NCBI GenBank assembly: GCA_964615975.1
Contig: CAZTTH010000005.1
Location: 1 to 64,000 of the forward strand
DNA: 64,000 nucleotides
Direction: 5' to 3'
From: CAZTTH01 sp964615975
GTDB lineage: Bacteria > Verrucomicrobiota > Lentisphaeria > JABSQK01 > JAJFLO01
The notes beneath the pieces are model-generated. The model saw only the letters and a program-made list of their open reading frames with translations, ran no database searches and was not told where the DNA came from. Both the position numbers and the translations under genes were made by a program. Below, piece by piece: positions 27,559-35,982 of this stretch (position 1 is the first letter of the stretch; each line of letters starts with the position of its first letter).

Positions 27559-28536
27559 TTAGAGCTCTAGTAAATGCCTCTCGTCCGAGCGCACATAATC
27601 GCGACGATGGAGTTCATATTTTAGGTAACGCGCCTGAGCGGTACCGGATCCCGCCAAATAGCCGATCACTTCCCCAAATGCGTGAGTACACAGGCCGAGA
27701 ACCAACAGACCCAGGGTCCACCAAAAGAGTTGATGCTGATCATCTTTCGTTCTGATTAAGGCTTTATGGATGCGATATAGTCGCACGAGCGGAACCAAGG
27801 GCGCCGCGATGGTGTAAATGAGACGTTTGACCAGCGGCCAGTCGCGTGAACGTAAGTTGCCAAAAATTCGTCCGCCATCAAAACTGTGTGATAAATAGGG
27901 GATAAATTTCGCGATGTTGACATGGGCGATTTGGGCGCCGGGTTCCAGATAAAGCCGGTACTGTCTTTCCTTTAGTTTGTAATGCAGGGTTCGTTCTGAA
28001 CTTAACAAATCAGGCAGCAGCGACTGGCCGAAAGACATCAATATGTCCCGTTTATAACTGGTGTTATGTCCGGGCAGAGCATCGACATCATGTCCGGCAG
28101 CCGGGTCAAACCACTCGATAAAACAGAGGAAAAAATTAGCCCAGCTAATCCGGGTGGCAGGATTGGCATTCGCCATTGCGGGACCAACCGCGCTGTAATC
28201 CTGCTGATGAGCGGCGATCAATGCCTCTGCCCATTGGGGATTGGGATAGGCGTGATCTTCCGCCATTACGACAATCGCCGCCCGGGCATGGGTAATGCCC
28301 GCCGTGAACCCCACGCCGACCGTGAGCATATTCTCCAATCGCACCATTTGATAGCTATGGAACGGCACGAAGTCAGCCTCGTCGATGGTTGCCAACCCTT
28401 GGGGAGTGGTTACAATCACTATTTCTATCTCTTTATGCCGTGTCTGCTTGCGCAAATAATCTACCATCCGGCGAAAAATAGCATAATTTTCTATGATATT
28501 GATGACGACTGACAACAAGGGGGTGGAATGATTCAT
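27559..28536 (-). CDS. Family 2 glycosyltransferase with membrane-associated C-terminus
   Basis: A 325-residue GT-A fold enzyme. The N-terminus gives the nucleotide-sugar-binding strand (LLSVVINIIENYAIFRRMVDY), AAIVVMAEDHAYPNPQWAEAL stands for the usual D-x-D region (here E-D), and the acceptor part PGHNTSYKRDIL is typical of GT2. The last 90 residues have two hydrophobic segments (WPLVKRLIYTIAAPLVPLVRL and WWTLGLLVLGLCTHAF). It probably adds a sugar to a surface glycan or lipid at the inner membrane. Donor and acceptor unknown. It is monocistronic. Confidence 0.85.
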   Translation of the reverse strand: MNHSTPLLSVVINIIENYAIFRRMVDYLRKQTRHKEIEIVIVTTPQGLATIDEADFVPFHSYQMVRLENMLTVGVGFTAGITHARAAIVVMAEDHAYPNPQWAEALIAAHQQDYSAVGPAMANANPATRISWANFFLCFIEWFDPAAGHDVDALPGHNTSYKRDILMSFGQSLLPDLLSSERTLHYKLKERQYRLYLEPGAQIAHVNIAKFIPYLSHSFDGGRIFGNLRSRDWPLVKRLIYTIAAPLVPLVRLYRIHKALIRTKDDQHQLFWWTLGLLVLGLCTHAFGEVIGYLAGSGTAQARYLKYELHRRDYVRSDERHLLEL

Positions 28537-28776
28537 AATGATCAGTCAGACAAACATGACACGGATTGACAAAAGATTAGGGCGAATTGATGGTTCATTT
28601 TCATCTGATCGAGGGTTGATTAACCTATAAAATGGGTTCTCTGGATTCCCTCCTAGCGATATTGAAAAGGTGAAATATACCTCGGCTTCCGGGTTGATTA
28701 AATTTAAGTACAATCAAAATTGGTGATTAGTGTTTTTTACCATTGATAGGAATCAGAATAGAAAGATTAAAAACGC

Positions 28777-29943
28777 ATGAATTCATCATTTCCAACCAAT
28801 CGCTATGAAGGCAGCGCCTTTCATCCCGGCTTGCCCAAAGGCAGAGCGAGTGGAGTCATTCATATGACCGCCAATGAACTTGAATTTGAAACCATCGGCG
28901 CCACCATCGCGCTGCCCTTGTCGGGGCTAAAAATTCAGTCTGGCGGCGCCCACAATCGATTGCTGTTTTTTTCCCATTCCACCCTCCCCGATTGGAAGGT
29001 TTATACCTCGGATCGCTCCATCCTCAATCATCCTCACCTGAACATTTATGCCGACCTGGCCGCTCAGATCACAGCGCTGAAGCGGCAAAAACAGGCGGCC
29101 GGATTGAATCTTTTATTCATCCTGGCACTCCTGGCGGGAGCACTGTTTGGTCTGTACCAATTAAAAGAACCGATCGTCAAAAAAATCGCTGCCGGGATAC
29201 CCCTAGAATGGGAACAACAACTGGGTGATACCGCATATCAGCAAATCACGCTCAGTCAGCGGCCGATCGAGGATGCCCATCTTCAACTCCAATTCAAGCA
29301 ATTGACCGCGCTCATCGCACCCGCCATCGCGGATTCCCCTTATCAATTTCAATTTCATATCGTCGAAGACGCGACCCTGAATGCATTCGCTCTCCCCGGC
29401 GGCATTGTGGTGGTTCACAGCGGCCTGATATTGGCCGCCGAGCAACCGGAAGAATTACTCGGAGTTCTGGCGCACGAAATGGCCCATGTCACCGAGAAAC
29501 ATGTGTTGCGGCAGATGATTGGTTCATCAGGATTATTTATCGTGGTACAGGCCGTATTCGGTGATATGACCGGACTGTTGAGCGTGATAGCCAATAACAG
29601 CGCCTTTTTATTGACGCGGAAATTTTCCCGTGATTACGAGCGCGAGGCCGATGAAACAGGCTGGAAATACATGGTGGCGGCGGATTTGAATCCAGGCGGG
29701 ATGATTGATATGTTCAAGAAACTTCAGGCTGAAGAACAACGAATTCTTGCCAACCACCCGTTGGGTGAGGTGGCGCCGGAAATGACCTTTCTCAGCACCC
29801 ATCCAGCGGTAACGGAACGGATTGATCATCTGGAGAAAAAACTTGGCGGTGACCCGGCTCTCAGCAAACTCCCGCCATGCTCATTTCCCTATGCCAAATT
29901 TCAAGAACAACTGCGCTCCCGGATTGGCCAGGCTAGGAAGTAA
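28777..29943 (+). CDS. M48-family membrane zinc metalloprotease
   Basis: 388 residues. An N-terminal domain of about 100 residues precedes a single membrane segment (about 109-127, LNLLFILALLAGALFGLYQL). The peptidase part has HEMAH (H233-H237) and a downstream glutamate in READETGWKYM as third zinc ligand. The ALPGGIVVVHSGL strand is conserved in this family. BepA/LoiP-type M48 proteases perform quality control of outer-membrane proteins. The N-terminal domain here differs from HtpX and places the catalytic domain after the span, so a periplasmic site is likely. Confidence 0.9.
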   Translation: MNSSFPTNRYEGSAFHPGLPKGRASGVIHMTANELEFETIGATIALPLSGLKIQSGGAHNRLLFFSHSTLPDWKVYTSDRSILNHPHLNIYADLAAQITALKRQKQAAGLNLLFILALLAGALFGLYQLKEPIVKKIAAGIPLEWEQQLGDTAYQQITLSQRPIEDAHLQLQFKQLTALIAPAIADSPYQFQFHIVEDATLNAFALPGGIVVVHSGLILAAEQPEELLGVLAHEMAHVTEKHVLRQMIGSSGLFIVVQAVFGDMTGLLSVIANNSAFLLTRKFSRDYEREADETGWKYMVAADLNPGGMIDMFKKLQAEEQRILANHPLGEVAPEMTFLSTHPAVTERIDHLEKKLGGDPALSKLPPCSFPYAKFQEQLRSRIGQARK

Positions 29944-30328
29944 AAAATTCAGGACGGCGTCGTCCGAAAATTTGACCGCTTGCCGTCTATGCCCCCCATA
30001 GAGAGCGGTGGTGATGAATGATATAAATATTCAGTGAATTCCAATACCGTTTCTCATCGGTTTTGGGGCATATCTACGAGTCAAGTGATGTAATGGAATA
30101 ATAAATTGATTATAGTCGCCGGCATCAATAGAGCCGTGAAGCAGTGTGGCTGGGTCTCAGAGATAAGATTCGAGTTGGGCTTGGGAGGTGTGCTTCATTT
30201 TTTTGAACGACATAACGGATTATTGATCATGCGTTAAATCCTCATTCCTGAAAATAAAGAAGCCTTTAACGTTGAGTTAACCGCATCGCTGTTCTTTATC
30301 CCCAATTGCTCATCAAATAACTCTTTAT
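29944..30328. other. Gene-free stretch between M48 protease and DUF4139 genes
   Basis: 385 bp between convergent genes. A short hairpin GGACG-GCGT-CGTCC at 29952-29965 follows the protease stop but lacks a T-run. A second small inverted repeat, TTAAC/GTTAA, is at about 30269-30283. No coding signal. Confidence 0.5.
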
Positions 30329-32542
30329 TTACTCCACTTCCAGATCCGCCAGATAGTCGGCGAGTGATTGGCGTTTGGCTTTGAGATTCTCCTGGCTGGC
30401 ATCGATCTGGCTCATCAGTTGTTCAATATCCTTCTCCTGGGCGGCGAGTTTGGCGACATATTGATTGTAGAGATCGGCATTGCGATCAAGTCGGTTCATA
30501 TTATCTCGAATCCGGCTTTGATCCTGGCCAATGGCATTGATCTGCTGCCGGCGCAGATTGATGTCGTTTTCAAGCGCGGCCAGCTCCTGTTGCCGTTTGA
30601 TGATCTCGCGCAACACTGTTTTCAGGCGATCTGTCATCACCGGATTCTGGAGATAAAGCTCGACTTGATCGGGAGTGAGATGACGGAGGTCAATGGTTTG
30701 TTGGTAGGTTTGTTCTTCGACCACATTCAAGGTCGCGGCCTTGCCCGCCGCCAGATCCTGACGGAACCGATAAAATTGCGCGGTGGTTTCATCTGCGGTT
30801 TTGGGTTCGACCAGATTCCAGCCCGATTTGACTGGATGCTCAAGCAGGAGGACACGCGCGGCATCATCGCGATTGGTCATCGCATACCGTTGCGAGGACC
30901 GCCATTTATTGGTCAGCTCCATCACGCCGTGAATAATTTTCATGCTGACCACGATTAGATCGGTGGCCAGGGATTCTGACTTCACTTCAACCTGTAAATC
31001 CAGGGCGTATGTCAGCAGGGTGTTGCCGCCGGCTTCGAGGTCGTCGATGAGGGCGTCACCGCCATAAGCCCCATGCGCGTAAACCGTGATCGGCCCGCCC
31101 ATCAGGGTGATGTCGGTAGTATTGTTCAAACGCAATCCATAGAGCGGATGCCGGGGCTGGATGGCGACATTATAAACCGAGACGCTTTCCCCCGTCACTT
31201 CCTGATTGACAATCGGAATCAGGGCGGATTGCTGGCGCGGCAAGGAGACTGGCTGATCGATGCGGTATTCAAACAGCGCGCCCAGATCCGCGGTGGCCGC
31301 CATCCCGGTCACCCCGGTTGAAGCGAAATCATTGGCGGCCATGTAACCTCGGTCATAATCCGCTTCCTCATCCTTTGCCATCATCATACTCTCCATCGGC
31401 GCCGCCATGGACATCATGGGGGCATTCGCGGCGCGTTTCAAGTTCTTTAACTCCCGAGTGCCGCCGCCGCGCTGTTGTCTCTCCGGCTCGACTCGATCAC
31501 CAACCGCCATATCGCGTTCATAGGCTTGCGGACGCAGGGAAGAATACAATTTCGGCGGCACATCCGGGCGCGGCACATACAAAGGCTGATACAGATCCTG
31601 GGTGAAACTGATGGGACGCCCCGAAACCAGCGCCAGACTGACATTATCCCAGTCTTCGTCGCTGGTGTTTTCGACGATCCCCCACCCTTGAAGAAACAGC
31701 TTTTTATTGTCCTGCAATACCAGCCGGTAACTCATCTTCCAGACCGGCATTTCCACCAGATAACCCACCCTCACCCGGCGCTGGCCAGTACCCATGAACT
31801 CCAGACGCATGGTTTTGCGCGTCGTGTCGAGATTGCCGGCCAGAGCATTCAGCGCTTGTTGTAATTCTCCCTGCAGTCTTTCGTCATTCAATTCGACCGC
31901 CTGAACCTGGTCGAAGGGGATCGATTGCAGTCCCTTTCCCACCGCCAGATGCAGAAAATATTGGGGAACATAAAGCTTGTGTTCAGGATCGAAAATTTCC
32001 CGTTTTTCCACCCCGACCACCGCGCCGGACTGTGACTGGCTTGCCAGCTTCACGGTGATCGACACGCCGCGGATCCGGTTCAATAACTCCGGCAAAGCTG
32101 GATTATCCGAGATATCAATGGCAAAGGACTTCAATCGCCGAGCCAAGGGGTCTTTGGAGTTGTAGACCACCGGCATGATTTTCCCGCCATCGAGGTCCTG
32201 GAGGATAAGCGATTTAAGCAGATCGTTGATTTGCTCTTCCTTGAAATTCAATGTCAATGCCGTCTTGCCGTCGACACTGCCGCTGCGTTCAATGAATCCC
32301 ACACCGCCGCGAAAGAGCACCACCCGGGTGATCGGCAGCGGCGAGGTTTCGGCGGCGTGCAATCTGGATATCTCACCACCGGCATAAAATGCAACGAAGA
32401 AGACGGACCATAACAATTTTATGCGCGATAATTCTGATCTCATTACCTTATGCAATACCTGCCAAGGAGTTTTCCGGGTCTCGGCCGATTGTTTTATATC
32501 CGCTAAATCTGAAGGTTCTAATGCCATCGTTGCAGTCATCAT
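30329..32542 (-). CDS. DUF4139-domain exported protein
   Basis: 737 residues. The family pattern is clear: the opening strand TRVVLFRGGVGFIERSG, the DLLKSLILQDLDGG block, the WKMSYRLVL-type core, a central low-complexity methionine- and glycine-rich linker (about 380-410) and a C-terminal coiled coil (about 640-735). A hydrophobic segment at about residues 40-58 (LLWSVFFVAFYAGGEI) is the export signal or anchor. The start at 32542 is backed by a strong AAGGGGAG eight bases upstream, although a conventional signal peptide would begin at the methionine 33 codons later. The function of the family is unsettled (related to mucoidy-inhibitor-like proteins). Confidence 0.82.
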   Translation of the reverse strand: MMTATMALEPSDLADIKQSAETRKTPWQVLHKVMRSELSRIKLLWSVFFVAFYAGGEISRLHAAETSPLPITRVVLFRGGVGFIERSGSVDGKTALTLNFKEEQINDLLKSLILQDLDGGKIMPVVYNSKDPLARRLKSFAIDISDNPALPELLNRIRGVSITVKLASQSQSGAVVGVEKREIFDPEHKLYVPQYFLHLAVGKGLQSIPFDQVQAVELNDERLQGELQQALNALAGNLDTTRKTMRLEFMGTGQRRVRVGYLVEMPVWKMSYRLVLQDNKKLFLQGWGIVENTSDEDWDNVSLALVSGRPISFTQDLYQPLYVPRPDVPPKLYSSLRPQAYERDMAVGDRVEPERQQRGGGTRELKNLKRAANAPMMSMAAPMESMMMAKDEEADYDRGYMAANDFASTGVTGMAATADLGALFEYRIDQPVSLPRQQSALIPIVNQEVTGESVSVYNVAIQPRHPLYGLRLNNTTDITLMGGPITVYAHGAYGGDALIDDLEAGGNTLLTYALDLQVEVKSESLATDLIVVSMKIIHGVMELTNKWRSSQRYAMTNRDDAARVLLLEHPVKSGWNLVEPKTADETTAQFYRFRQDLAAGKAATLNVVEEQTYQQTIDLRHLTPDQVELYLQNPVMTDRLKTVLREIIKRQQELAALENDINLRRQQINAIGQDQSRIRDNMNRLDRNADLYNQYVAKLAAQEKDIEQLMSQIDASQENLKAKRQSLADYLADLEVE

Positions 32543-32644
32543 GTTAAATCTCCCCTTAAATGATTGAGTAATATTTCATCGATACTGGAAATATACTCCC
32601 AATTTCCCCCATAAGAATGAGTTGAAATGACAATAGACCCCGAT

Positions 32645-32680
32645 TTGCTCCCAAAAACGCGCTTGAGGAGCTCGGTAGTA
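32645..32680 (-). pseudogene. Detached copy of the 3' end of the DUF4197 gene
   Basis: About 36 bp match the end of the DUF4197 gene at 34834-34869: the first 17 bases TTGCTCCCAAAAACGCG are identical and most of the rest agrees. On the minus strand both encode T-T-E-(L/I)-L-K-R-V-F-G-S-K, but here the stop codon is gone. This is a scrap of a second DUF4197 gene or a small duplication about 2.2 kb away. The decayed element lies between the two. Confidence 0.7.
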
Positions 32681-32722
32681 CAGAACTCAGGACATCGGAC
32701 AACTGGAACGCCCTGAATTGGT

Positions 32723-32785
32723 CGAATGGTTGTCACTCAACCACTGCCTCAGGTATAAGAATTCGTTACATATGACAACCATTCG
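32723..32785. repeat. Perfect 13-bp inverted repeat with 37-bp loop
   Basis: CGAATGGTTGTCA (32723-32735) and TGACAACCATTCG (32773-32785) are exact reverse complements. They sit at the left border of the decayed element. Whether they are its terminal structure, a recombination site or an RNA stem cannot be decided. Confidence 0.65.
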
Positions 32786-32872
32786 CCACGTTGTCCCATT
32801 TGTCATAGGCTTGAGCGTAGGGACCGGAGTTCCAGTGGTACGTTTCGTCGGATTGATCGGCCAAAACCTTCG

Positions 32873-33545
32873 GTGTCATGCCCGATGTTTAAGTGCCAGA
32901 CTCACATGCACATAACTCACTTCACCTTATATGCTGCCAACGAACCATGCTTTGGCGCCTTTAGTCTTGCGGGCAATCCGTTTTTTTCCGGTCACGGCAC
33001 CACTTTCATGGACTCTCCAGTCCAGAGATCCTTGGCTCCCAGACCGGTTATGTTGTCCGGCCAGATCAATGCTTACTATGACCTCATCCGAAACTCTCGA
33101 TCCCTACCGCCGGCTTATTTAATTCGTCCAGGCAGGTCTATTCCCTACGATCCCGTATGGGTTTAGTCGAGAGACTCCCCAATTTACTCCGCATGTCTTT
33201 TCCATCGTGCCACCTCCAGCACCCCGGCGTTCTGTTCGGTTACAACGACCATTGTATCACCGATCACTCTGGCCTTCGCCCAATCCACAGGGGCTCGGCT
33301 CACGCATGTCCCGCACCGCCGGTTCTCGCATGGGACGCGTAACGAGGCTGCATCAAGTTCACTTTTGTTGCGGCCCGATGGATTTCTCGCCCTACTCCGG
33401 CAAGGGCTTTTACTATCGGGCTTTCGCCCTCAAGGGTCACCCCCTGTGGACGTCAAATATAAATACATGGGCAAACTGACAATTCCCATGGCCGGACTTC
33501 CACCGGCAAGACACGCAGCATTATGGGCTGAGGTCGGATGGCACT
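32873..33545 (-). mobile_element. Decayed element, probably a group II intron / reverse-transcriptase remnant
   Basis: On the minus strand the right half (33545 to about 33210) is rich in small stem-loops, including GGGC-GAAA-GCCC (GNRA loop, 33418-33429), GCCCT/AGGGC next to it, and GCCGG-TGGAAGT-CCGGC. This resembles a ribozyme domain. A short frame then starts at 33205 (MEKTCGVNWGVSRLNPYGIV) and, after two in-frame stops, continues as SDEVIVSIDLAGQHNRSGSQ to 32927. From memory such peptides precede the RT domain in some group II intron proteins. No RT catalytic YADD and no domain V were found. The mobile origin is therefore inferred and the class is uncertain. Confidence 0.4.
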
Positions 33546-33702
33546 GATTGTCACGGATAATGTATCGGAGATAATCTTCGCTCTATTCGCGATCGATTAA
33601 TTTTGGTTTATACAAAATATTTTGTGTCTTTTGTGCATTTTGTGGCGATAATTTTTGGTTGCGGCTCCGCCGCGGTAGACAAACAGAATAAGGTTAAGGA
33701 GT

Positions 33703-34056
33703 TTAACCCCTGATTTTGATTCGACTCTCATCAACAATCCACAAATGCAGATCGGGCGTTTGCACTGCAAACATGCTTATCACCCGCCGGAATACTGCCA
33801 ATATATGCGGTTTATCTTGTTGCTTGAGACGCAATACGATAAATCCCGGAAACTGATCAGGGGGATACGAGTGGATATTGGCGAAATCCAAGTCCAGAGT
33901 TACCAATATACGATCTTCCTGCTGACAAACGATGGCGATCGTGGGGTCACTTTTTCCATTGAGTTGTTGTTCCATCACTGTCATTGCATCGTAGCCCGCA
34001 ACTCTAAGTAACTCGGCGACTTCGCAGGGAAGATTCTCGTCGATTTTAAATTTCAT
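33703..34056 (-). CDS. DUF5615 PIN-like toxin
   Basis: A 117-residue PIN-like nuclease. The acidic residues expected at the active site are seen in KIDENLP (D6, E7) near the start and in VTLDLDFAN in the middle. It follows the DUF433 gene by 14 bp, the usual antitoxin-then-toxin order of this type II pair. The toxin is presumed to cleave RNA. It lies beside a decayed mobile element and another toxin-antitoxin module, as is common in genomic islands. Confidence 0.87.
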   Translation of the reverse strand: MKFKIDENLPCEVAELLRVAGYDAMTVMEQQLNGKSDPTIAIVCQQEDRILVTLDLDFANIHSYPPDQFPGFIVLRLKQQDKPHILAVFRRVISMFAVQTPDLHLWIVDESRIKIRG

Positions 34057-34070
34057 GCTTCATATCGAAC

Positions 34071-34298
34071 TTAAGCGGGCAGGGCCACCACGCGTTCACG
34101 TGCCAGTTCCGCGGCATAGGCGGCGGCAGCTTGGATAGCATCGATGGTTAGTGAGGGATAACTGCGAATGATTTCCAGGGGAGAGAGACCGGCTGCTAGA
34201 TTGTCAAGCACGACGGATACCATTATTCGTGTCCCCTTAATGCATGCCTGGCCGTGGCAAACCTCCGGATCGATGGCAATATGATTGTGCCAATTCAT
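34071..34298 (-). CDS. DUF433 antitoxin
   Basis: 75 residues with the family pattern I-A-I-D-P-E-V-C-H-G-Q-A-C-I-K-G-T-R, then a winged-helix DNA-binding part (GLSPLEIIRSYPSLTIDAI). It binds DNA and neutralises the DUF5615 partner encoded next. A perfect AAGGAG lies six bases before the ATG, giving strong translation of the antitoxin relative to the toxin, which has no visible ribosome site. Confidence 0.9.
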   Translation of the reverse strand: MNWHNHIAIDPEVCHGQACIKGTRIMVSVVLDNLAAGLSPLEIIRSYPSLTIDAIQAAAAYAAELARERVVALPA

Positions 34299-34418
34299 AG
34301 ATATCTCCTTATTCTATATGGTTTTTCCTGGCATAAAAAAAGACCGTGTAAATAAAATGGTTTAATATTCTTAGTTCACGATAGTATGATTTCAATATCC
34401 AAAATGTTTCTTCTCTTA

Positions 34419-34574
34419 TCATTGATTCTCTGAATTATTCCCTCCCTTATATGTCTTCTGCCTTTTCTCCTCTGCCTTCATAATATGACTACCCCGTTGA
34501 CGTGCCACACTCCAGCCAAAAGTCTCTAATAGTCGAATCACTTGATTGCCACTCAAAATTGGAAGAGAAGGCAT
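34419..34574 (-). pseudogene. Truncated hicA toxin gene
   Basis: The ATG shares its A with the hicB stop (TAATG). The first 31 codons read MPSLPILSGNQVIRLLETFG then WSVARQRGSHI, a good HicA N-terminus with the catalytic histidine of the GSH motif. Then the similarity ends: instead of the V-P-x-H-K-E-L-x-x-G-T-L-R half, a lysine/glutamate-rich tail runs to a stop after 51 codons. The toxin is probably inactive, leaving an orphan antitoxin. Confidence 0.8.
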
Positions 34575-34780
34575 TATAGCGCCACTTCCACCTGTTTTAT
34601 TTCACATGTCAATGGCAATCCCTTTTCAGCGCGAACTTCCAAACATAGAACCATCGCTTCCCGGACATTCCTAACTGCTTCCTGCTTTGTTTTTCCCTGG
34701 CTGACACACCCCGGAATAGCAGGACATTCGGCAATCCATACTCCATCTTCATCACGATCAAGCGTTATATCAAACTTCAT
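34574..34780 (-). CDS. hicB: HicB-family antitoxin
   Basis: 68 residues from the ATG at 34780, which has AGGTGG five bases upstream; a GTG three codons earlier is less likely. The partial RNase-H-like fold is recognised from F-D-I-T-L-D-R-D-E-D-G-V-W-I-A-E-C-P-A-I-P-G-C, S-Q-G-K-T-K-Q-E-A and the helix that follows. It lacks an added C-terminal DNA-binding domain, as short HicB forms do. Its partner hicA is cut off, so this antitoxin may be a remnant or may neutralise a toxin elsewhere. Confidence 0.9.
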   Translation of the reverse strand: MKFDITLDRDEDGVWIAECPAIPGCVSQGKTKQEAVRNVREAMVLCLEVRAEKGLPLTCEIKQVEVAL

Positions 34781-34829
34781 TGTGTCCACCTAATGTTTAT
34801 TGTCCGCCAAAAAAAATTTAACCTAAAAT

Positions 34830-35600
34830 TTACTTGCTCCCAAAAACGCGTTTGAGAATCTCGGTGGTGCGTTTCGCGGGGTCACTGCGAATCGCCATTT
34901 CTTCAATCGCCATATAATGAAAAATGCCGTCAATCCCCTTGCCGACCACATACTCGGTTAGATCGGCTTTGATATCGGGCACGAACGGCAGTGATTGATA
35001 TTTTCCCATGACCGCGTCGAACGCCTGAATCGCGCCGATTTGAGTCAGGCTGTCGGTAATGATTGGACGCATCGCGACGGCCAGTCCCGGAGACATTTTT
35101 TCACGAAAATAACTGGTGGCGGCATCGGTGGGACCGTCATAAATCGCTTTGATATCCGCAAATGAAAGTTCCTTGATGGCCTGCCAGAAGAGCTCCTTCG
35201 CCGGCGGAGTGGCCGCTTCAGCGGCGCGATTCAATTTGAGCTTGAGGTCATCAAGCAATGATGACATGCCGATCCGGTCCAACACCGCTTCAACCCGCCC
35301 CAGTTCCGGCGGGAGCGGAATGTAGATTGTGGCATCGCCATTAAAACCATCGGGTTGACCTAATTGATTGACCACATTTTCGGAACTGACCCGGAGCGCT
35401 TCCTTGAGCCCATCGCCGATGTCATTGAGGGTTAATTCCCCCGCTTTTTTATTGGAAAAGACATTCAGGATTTTAGCGCCAATATTCCACCACCGCCCTT
35501 CCGCCTTGACAATGGTGGGATAAATTAATAAGCCGGACGCAATGAAGGTAAAGGCGATCAGGGGTTTAGACTTTAGTTTTTGTATCATATTCAGATCCAT
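34830..35600 (-). CDS. DUF4197 exported protein
   Basis: 256 residues. A signal segment (PLIAFTFIASGLLIYPTIVKA) is followed by the DUF4197 family body: GDGLKEALRVSSENVVNQLG, IPLPPELGRVEAVLDRIGM, NRAAEAATPPAKELFWQAIK, and L-T-E-Y-V-V-G-K-G-I-D-G-I-F near the end. AGGAG lies seven bases before the ATG. The family is helical, periplasmic and uncharacterised. Its last codons are duplicated at 32645-32680. It is transcribed divergently from the porin gene. Confidence 0.88.
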   Translation of the reverse strand: MDLNMIQKLKSKPLIAFTFIASGLLIYPTIVKAEGRWWNIGAKILNVFSNKKAGELTLNDIGDGLKEALRVSSENVVNQLGQPDGFNGDATIYIPLPPELGRVEAVLDRIGMSSLLDDLKLKLNRAAEAATPPAKELFWQAIKELSFADIKAIYDGPTDAATSYFREKMSPGLAVAMRPIITDSLTQIGAIQAFDAVMGKYQSLPFVPDIKADLTEYVVGKGIDGIFHYMAIEEMAIRSDPAKRTTEILKRVFGSK

Positions 35601-35982
35601 GAAGAGTCTCCTGATAATTGGGTTTGATCGGTGATTTGCTCTGCCATAACATATCCTGTTGCCAAGTCAATTAAAGCAAGAATGGATTCCAAGGATTATT
35701 GCCCTGCATTGATCACCGCAAACATTAAATCTCAACTGGAATAAATGACGGTACATGGTATCAGGCTGCGGGATAGTTGAGATGCAAGCCCGCATAATCT
35801 ATCCGTTTTTTGTAAACCCATGATAACCTATACCTAAATAGAAAATACTATATATTGTAGCCTTGAGAGTAATCACGGGTGAATACCCCTGAAACGAAGG
35901 TCTCGATGCGAATAATTAACCAACACCGTCCATGTCTCCACGGTTTTTCAAACACCGGGGCACTGTGCTTAAGAGCATATTT
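35601..35982. other. Divergent intergenic region upstream of DUF4197 and porin genes
   Basis: 382 bp that must hold both promoters. A+T-rich runs around 35835-35865 (AAATACTATATATTG) could contain a -10 for the porin, but no matching -35 is convincing. No gene or larger repeat is seen. Confidence 0.45.

Larger units (their letters stand above)
32543..33702. other. Long region without an intact gene
   Basis: 1,160 bp with no intact coding gene. From left to right it holds the DUF4197 tail scrap (32645-32680), a 13-bp perfect inverted repeat (32723-32785), the decayed intron/RT-like element (about 32873-33545) and about 150 bp of A+T-rich spacer before the DUF5615 stop. Plus-strand open frames across the decayed element look like antisense shadows. 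Confidence 0.6.

Noticed and set aside
32873..33479. Plus-strand coding frames of 60-97 codons across the decayed element
   Set aside because: They overlap each other in different frames, lack ribosome sites and lie antisense to the structured region; probably shadows.
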